64,000 bases of DNA from DATHXC01 sp035459965 (GTDB taxonomy: Bacteria > Pseudomonadota > Gammaproteobacteria > Burkholderiales > Methylophilaceae), in contig DATHXC010000010.1 of assembly GCA_035459965.1 (NCBI GenBank), positions 1 to 64,000 of the forward strand. The letters run 5' to 3'. Positions 60,688 to 64,000 of this stretch are shown here, in pieces. Made by a program: the position numbers and the translations under genes. The notes below the pieces were generated by a model. The model was not told the DNA's origin. It worked only from the letters and a program-made list of their open reading frames with translations, and ran no database searches. Position 1 is the stretch's first letter, and the number at the start of each line of letters is the position of its first letter.

Positions 60688-61119
60688 TCAGCGCTGTAAA
60701 GTAGATTTGAGTACCACTACCGAACCCTTGCCAAAGCCATAGCTGGTGGTCAGCAAGCTGGCAAACAAGTACACCGTAAACCATGTCGGCGGCGGCATAT
60801 TCGGGGTATCCAGCACAGGGAAGATCGCCATCAGCAGGAACAGGCTGGAGTTGGTAAATGCCCCTATCACCATGGCCCAGCGCACCGTCCCCGGCAGCGG
60901 AATCCTCGCGCCGTAAAAGCCCAGTATCAGCGCACTCATCAGCAGGAAATCAATGTGTGCCTGCAGCAGGCGCGTGAATTTCCCGGCAAAGATTGCCTTG
61001 AATGGCGGCACGCCAAAATTGATCGCCACCATGCACCAGGCCAGCAGCAGCGCCATGATGATCCATAAAGCCGCCCCTCTTATCAGCACAATATTGCCTG
61101 CGTGTTTTGCGTCTTGCAT
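60688..61119 (-). CDS. Small membrane protein of unknown function
   Basis: 143 residues from ATG 61119, which has AAAGGAG about 7 bases upstream. A longer ORF to 61452 would run into the divergent AraC-type gene. There are four hydrophobic helices (about 10-35, 55-72, 80-102, 112-130) and no recognisable enzymatic motif. The pattern LLQAHIDFLLMSALILGFYGA with polar residues inside the membrane helices may be functional. It is divergent from an AraC-family regulator that probably controls it. I do not recognise the family. Confidence 0.75.
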   Translation of the reverse strand: MQDAKHAGNIVLIRGAALWIIMALLLAWCMVAINFGVPPFKAIFAGKFTRLLQAHIDFLLMSALILGFYGARIPLPGTVRWAMVIGAFTNSSLFLLMAIFPVLDTPNMPPPTWFTVYLFASLLTTSYGFGKGSVVVLKSTLQR

Positions 61120-61360
61120 GTAATTCTCCTTTATGGAGGCTCTCCCTAATGCGAGCCTCCTGATTTTTTGATGTTGTTTTATTTTTTCATTGCTGCGTTG
61201 CCTGCAACGAGTATGGCGAATCTGGGATCTCTCCGCCCGGCTGCAAAGGCACGAATACTTGACTGAAACGGTGGTTTGCCATTTACTGAGAGTTAATTTG
61301 CAACGTAGACTGATGCAAAGCAGAACTGACCCAATGAACTTGCCCAAAGAGGGAGTCATC

Positions 61361-62362
61361 GTGATAAACGCGCAACCTGCATCAGAGCTACAAGCAGCCA
61401 AGCTAAAATCAGCAGCCACTGTAATCGGCACCACCATCTCCACCGCCGACATCGCCCCGCAGGACAGGCGCGAATGGATGCATCATGTCTTGCGCAGCGA
61501 ATACACCAGGGCCGAAGTAACGCCCCCAGCCGATGGCAGCCTGTTCAACGAGATGACCTTTTACCCGTGGGATGCGCTGCGCCTCGACGTAATCCGCTCC
61601 AACGCCATCACCATCAACCGCTATGCGCATGAGCCCCACCATGCCAGCCAGGATACTTACCTGGCCGTGGCATTACTCTCCGGCAATTACCTGCTGGAAC
61701 AAAACGGCCGCGAGGTGTTTCTGCAGCCCGGTGACATGACCATTTACGATACCACCCAGCCCCACCGCATCCACTGCTCGCGCGAATTCAGCAAATTGCT
61801 GGTCAGCATTCCCCGTAGCATGTTGCGCAGCCGCTTGGCTGGTGTGGAGCACTGCACCGCCGTGCGCATCCCCGGCGACCAGGGCATAGGTGCAGTCACC
61901 GCCAACCTGATACACAGCACCGCCAGGCAGGCCGCAACGCTCAAGCAAAGCGAATTTACCGCGCTGGCCGAAAATTCGCTCGACCTGCTAACCCTCTCCC
62001 TCGCCTCGGTACGCCCGCAAAACTACACCCTCTCCCGCAGCCGCTCGCTATCGCTTGCCAGGGTGAAAGACTTTGTCGAGCGCCACCTGCAAGATGCAGA
62101 TTTAGATACCCTCCAGGTGGCAATAGGGACGGGCCTCTCAGCCCGGTATATCAATGACCTGTTTCGCGATGAAAACACATCTCTGATGCGTTTTGTGTGG
62201 CAACGCCGCCTGGAGCATTGCCGTCAGGATATGCTGAGCCCGCTACACAACGGCCACCGCATTTCGGAGATTGCGCTGCACTGGGGGTTTAATGATTTTT
62301 CGCATTTTAGTCGGGCTTTCAAGCAGAGGTTTGGGTGTGCTCCTAGGGATTTCAGGCAATAG
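61361..62362 (+). CDS. AraC-family transcriptional regulator
   Basis: About 333 residues from GTG 61361, preceded by AGAGGGA with 6-base spacing. An in-frame ATG at 61334 is possible but has no ribosome site. The N-terminal sensor domain (AraC-binding-like 2) has YLAVALLSGNYLLEQNGREVFLQPGDMTIYDTTQPHRI. The C-terminal 100 residues hold two helix-turn-helix units, and the last carries ISEIALHWGFNDFSHFSRAFKQRFGCAP, the AraC signature. The inducer is unknown. It likely regulates the divergent small membrane protein gene. Confidence 0.9.
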   Translation: MINAQPASELQAAKLKSAATVIGTTISTADIAPQDRREWMHHVLRSEYTRAEVTPPADGSLFNEMTFYPWDALRLDVIRSNAITINRYAHEPHHASQDTYLAVALLSGNYLLEQNGREVFLQPGDMTIYDTTQPHRIHCSREFSKLLVSIPRSMLRSRLAGVEHCTAVRIPGDQGIGAVTANLIHSTARQAATLKQSEFTALAENSLDLLTLSLASVRPQNYTLSRSRSLSLARVKDFVERHLQDADLDTLQVAIGTGLSARYINDLFRDENTSLMRFVWQRRLEHCRQDMLSPLHNGHRISEIALHWGFNDFSHFSRAFKQRFGCAPRDFRQ

Positions 62363-62376
62363 TTATTACTTGAGCA

Positions 62377-62402
62377 CTATCACATTGATTTCAATGTGAT
62401 AG
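62377..62402. repeat. Perfect inverted repeat downstream of the AraC-type gene
   Basis: CTATCACATTGA and its exact complement TCAATGTGATAG, 12 bp each, separated by TT. There is no T-run, so it is not a canonical terminator. It could be a weak terminator of the AraC-type gene or an operator for the following AAA ATPase gene. The flanking CTTGAG appears on both sides. Confidence 0.6.
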
Positions 62403-62481
62403 CTTGAGTGTCTGAAACAATATATCTGTTATGCCCCGTGTTACATAAACGGGAAAATCAATTAAGGGGATAACAATAAAA

Positions 62482-64000
62482 ATGATAAATATCAAAGTTG
62501 AAAATTGCAGAAATATAAAAAAAGCCGAAGTCACATTAATTCCAGACCAATTGAACATACGCTATGCAATGAATGGAACTGGAAAAACCACAATTGCCAC
62601 AGTTATTGAATTTTTGACTCAAGGCAAAAATCTAACTGACCTTAAGACCTTTGGCTCGGATATAGAGCCAGCATGTGTAATTGAGCCAAATTTGGGCAAA
62701 GTATTTATCTTTGATGAAAAATTCCTATCAACAATCGTATTTCAAGAAAGCGAAGTAATTACCGATGCGTTTGAGATTTTTATCAAAACCCCTGAATATG
62801 ATGGAAAACAAAAACTTATTAATGAACGTCTGAAATCAATGAATATTGATATATCGGAAAATCCAGAATATGGCATTTTGGTAACCACGGGTGAAGCAGT
62901 TTTATCCAAATTTACAATGACAGCAGGGAATGAGTTTAAGAAAACAGGACTTATCAAAAGTCTAATAAGCTCCGAGAGCATTTATCAGCTTCCTGAGAAA
63001 CTTAAAAAATTTCAACCAATGATGAACAAAGATTACAACGTTGAATGGGTAGGCTGGAAAAGTGATGGCGCAAAATACGATGACAATGAAATTTGCCCAT
63101 TCTGTACAGAGGAAATTGGAGAGGTTTATACAGAGGAAAAGAAGCTTTTCTCTGAATCCTATTCGAAATCAAATGTAAAAAATATTCGTGAGATGCTAGG
63201 TTATTTTGAGACTGTTGCTGAGTACATGCTTCCAGAAAAACACGAGGCTATGTCTAAATGTATAAAAGAATCTGTTGATGAGGAAACCATTACAAAATGG
63301 GTCAAAGACTTTTACCAGGATTTAGACTTCCTCGTAAAAAAAATTAGAAAGGTCGTTGGATTTAATGCCTATCACATTAAACAAGAAGAAATTTCTACGT
63401 TAGCAGACAAATTAAATGAATTGCTAATAGATCCCGATGCATTAACTCTATTTAAAAGTAAAAAAACTTTAGATTTAGTCGGATTGTTAAACAATGAAAT
63501 AAAAAAGGTAGCTTCTGAAGTTGATAAATTAAAAGTTGAAATAGGTACCTTGAAAGGAAATATCAGCGCTTCTTTACATGCTGCTGTTTCAGATATAAAT
63601 GAATTTCTTGATATGTCTGATATTAATTACGTATTAGAAATACAACACTTATCTGTAACAGAAACTAAAACATTACTTAGGTACAAGCCGCATGGAAAGG
63701 ATTCGGTAGCAGTTAATGATATTAGAAAAAGTCTAAGCTGGGGTGAGAGGAATGCATTTGCGCTTATTTTGTTTATGCACTATGCCCAAAGCAAAAATCC
63801 AGACTTAATAATTCTTGATGATCCCATTTCTTCGTTCGACACCAATAAGAAATACGCAATCATTAGCAGATTATTCATTAATGAAAAGACAAAAAAGTCT
63901 TTATATAAAAAAACGACTTTGATGCTCACACATGATTTTCAGCCAGTTATTGATTTCATTGTAAACAACAAGCCGAATGGTGGTAATTCAAACGCTGCAT
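62482..64000 (+). CDS. AAA_13-type (PrrC/RloC-like) ATPase, truncated by the window end
   Basis: 506 codons are open from ATG 62482 to the window edge with no stop. Walker A is AMNGTGKTTIA (residues 29-39). A putative zinc pair CPFC lies at about 205-208, and a coiled-coil-like helical region follows. The ABC-type signature SLSWGERNAFALI is at about 418, Walker B LIILDDPISSFD at about 443-454, and the switch His in MLTHDFQP. The DDPISS-D pattern is typical of the AAA_13 family, which includes the PrrC and RloC anticodon nucleases. The C-terminal effector domain lies outside the window, so the activity cannot be told. The gene is AT-rich, unlike the region before it, suggesting horizontal transfer. 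Confidence 0.82.
   Translation, partial: MINIKVENCRNIKKAEVTLIPDQLNIRYAMNGTGKTTIATVIEFLTQGKNLTDLKTFGSDIEPACVIEPNLGKVFIFDEKFLSTIVFQESEVITDAFEIFIKTPEYDGKQKLINERLKSMNIDISENPEYGILVTTGEAVLSKFTMTAGNEFKKTGLIKSLISSESIYQLPEKLKKFQPMMNKDYNVEWVGWKSDGAKYDDNEICPFCTEEIGEVYTEEKKLFSESYSKSNVKNIREMLGYFETVAEYMLPEKHEAMSKCIKESVDEETITKWVKDFYQDLDFLVKKIRKVVGFNAYHIKQEEISTLADKLNELLIDPDALTLFKSKKTLDLVGLLNNEIKKVASEVDKLKVEIGTLKGNISASLHAAVSDINEFLDMSDINYVLEIQHLSVTETKTLLRYKPHGKDSVAVNDIRKSLSWGERNAFALILFMHYAQSKNPDLIILDDPISSFDTNKKYAIISRLFINEKTKKSLYKKTTLMLTHDFQPVIDFIVNNKPNGGNSNAA

Noticed and set aside
1..64000. CRISPR arrays, insertion sequences, integrases, rRNA genes
   Set aside because: Reading through the window I found no regularly spaced repeats, transposase or integrase ORFs, or rRNA sequence. 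The tandem modules at 30-42 kb are gene duplications, not transposons.

Overview
The window looks like chromosome from a Gram-negative betaproteobacterium, plausibly a methylotroph of the Methylophilaceae. That placement is an inference from gene order (ftsK, lolA, rarA, serS and trxB close together, as in many proteobacteria), from protein-level resemblance, and from a C1-yielding dimethylsulfone pathway. No 16S rRNA or other decisive marker is present.

Region 1 (1-2580): the tail of a TPR/glycosyltransferase-type protein, then a minus-strand operon with a NarX-type histidine kinase, a LuxR-type response regulator and a secreted EF-hand protein.

Region 2 (3.3-25.5 kb): a large organosulfur (sulfone/sulfonate) acquisition locus. 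Five GG-N10-GC (sigma-54) promoters are visible. They head an outer-membrane porin; an 11-gene minus-strand operon (FMN reductase, SfnG paralogue, two periplasmic binding proteins, SfnG, a degenerate acyl-CoA synthetase, LivG/H/M/F-type ABC transporter, AzoR); sfnB; a minus-strand operon (SsuD/MsuD-type monooxygenase, SfnC-like flavoprotein, amidohydrolase-fold protein, RibB); and a plus-strand group (SfnC-like flavoprotein, SfnR-like sigma-54 activator, RibA). The two divergent intergenic regions carry copies of a 16-bp dyad TGCTG-N6-CAGCA that are good candidates for the activator's enhancer sites. The locus would import the organosulfur compound, make extra riboflavin/FMN, reduce FMN, and cleave C-S bonds with FMNH2-dependent monooxygenases to release sulfite and formaldehyde/aldehyde.

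Region 3 (25.6-30 kb): tRNA-Ser(CGA), mltF, serS and rarA.

Region 4 (30-41.8 kb): a more AT-rich island, two tandem diverged copies of a four-gene module: TPR plus GT41 (SPINDLY/OGT-like) glycosyltransferase, a second glycosyltransferase-like protein on the opposite strand, a secreted FecR-domain protein with a Gly/Ser/Asn-rich C-terminus, and a TPR plus beta-barrel outer membrane protein resembling Slam. It sits exactly between lolA and rarA, which are neighbours in E. coli. This is my best candidate for an undescribed system: a cargo protein, its outer-membrane exporter and dedicated glycosyltransferases.

Region 5 (41.9-54.3 kb): lolA, ftsK, oxyR, dps, trxB, smr and a heavy-metal-efflux RND operon (TolC-like, adaptor, CzcA-like pump).

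Region 6 (54.3-62.4 kb): a BI-1 family protein; a compact minus-strand operon with a peptide-binding lipoprotein, a YkuD L,D-transpeptidase-fold enzyme without signal peptide, two Dpp/Opp-type permeases, a YhhQ-type transporter and NagZ, suggestive of murein-peptide recycling; then a small membrane protein divergent from an AraC-type regulator.

Region 7 (62.4-64 kb): an AT-rich, truncated AAA ATPase of the PrrC/RloC (AAA_13) type, possibly defence-related, running off the window end.
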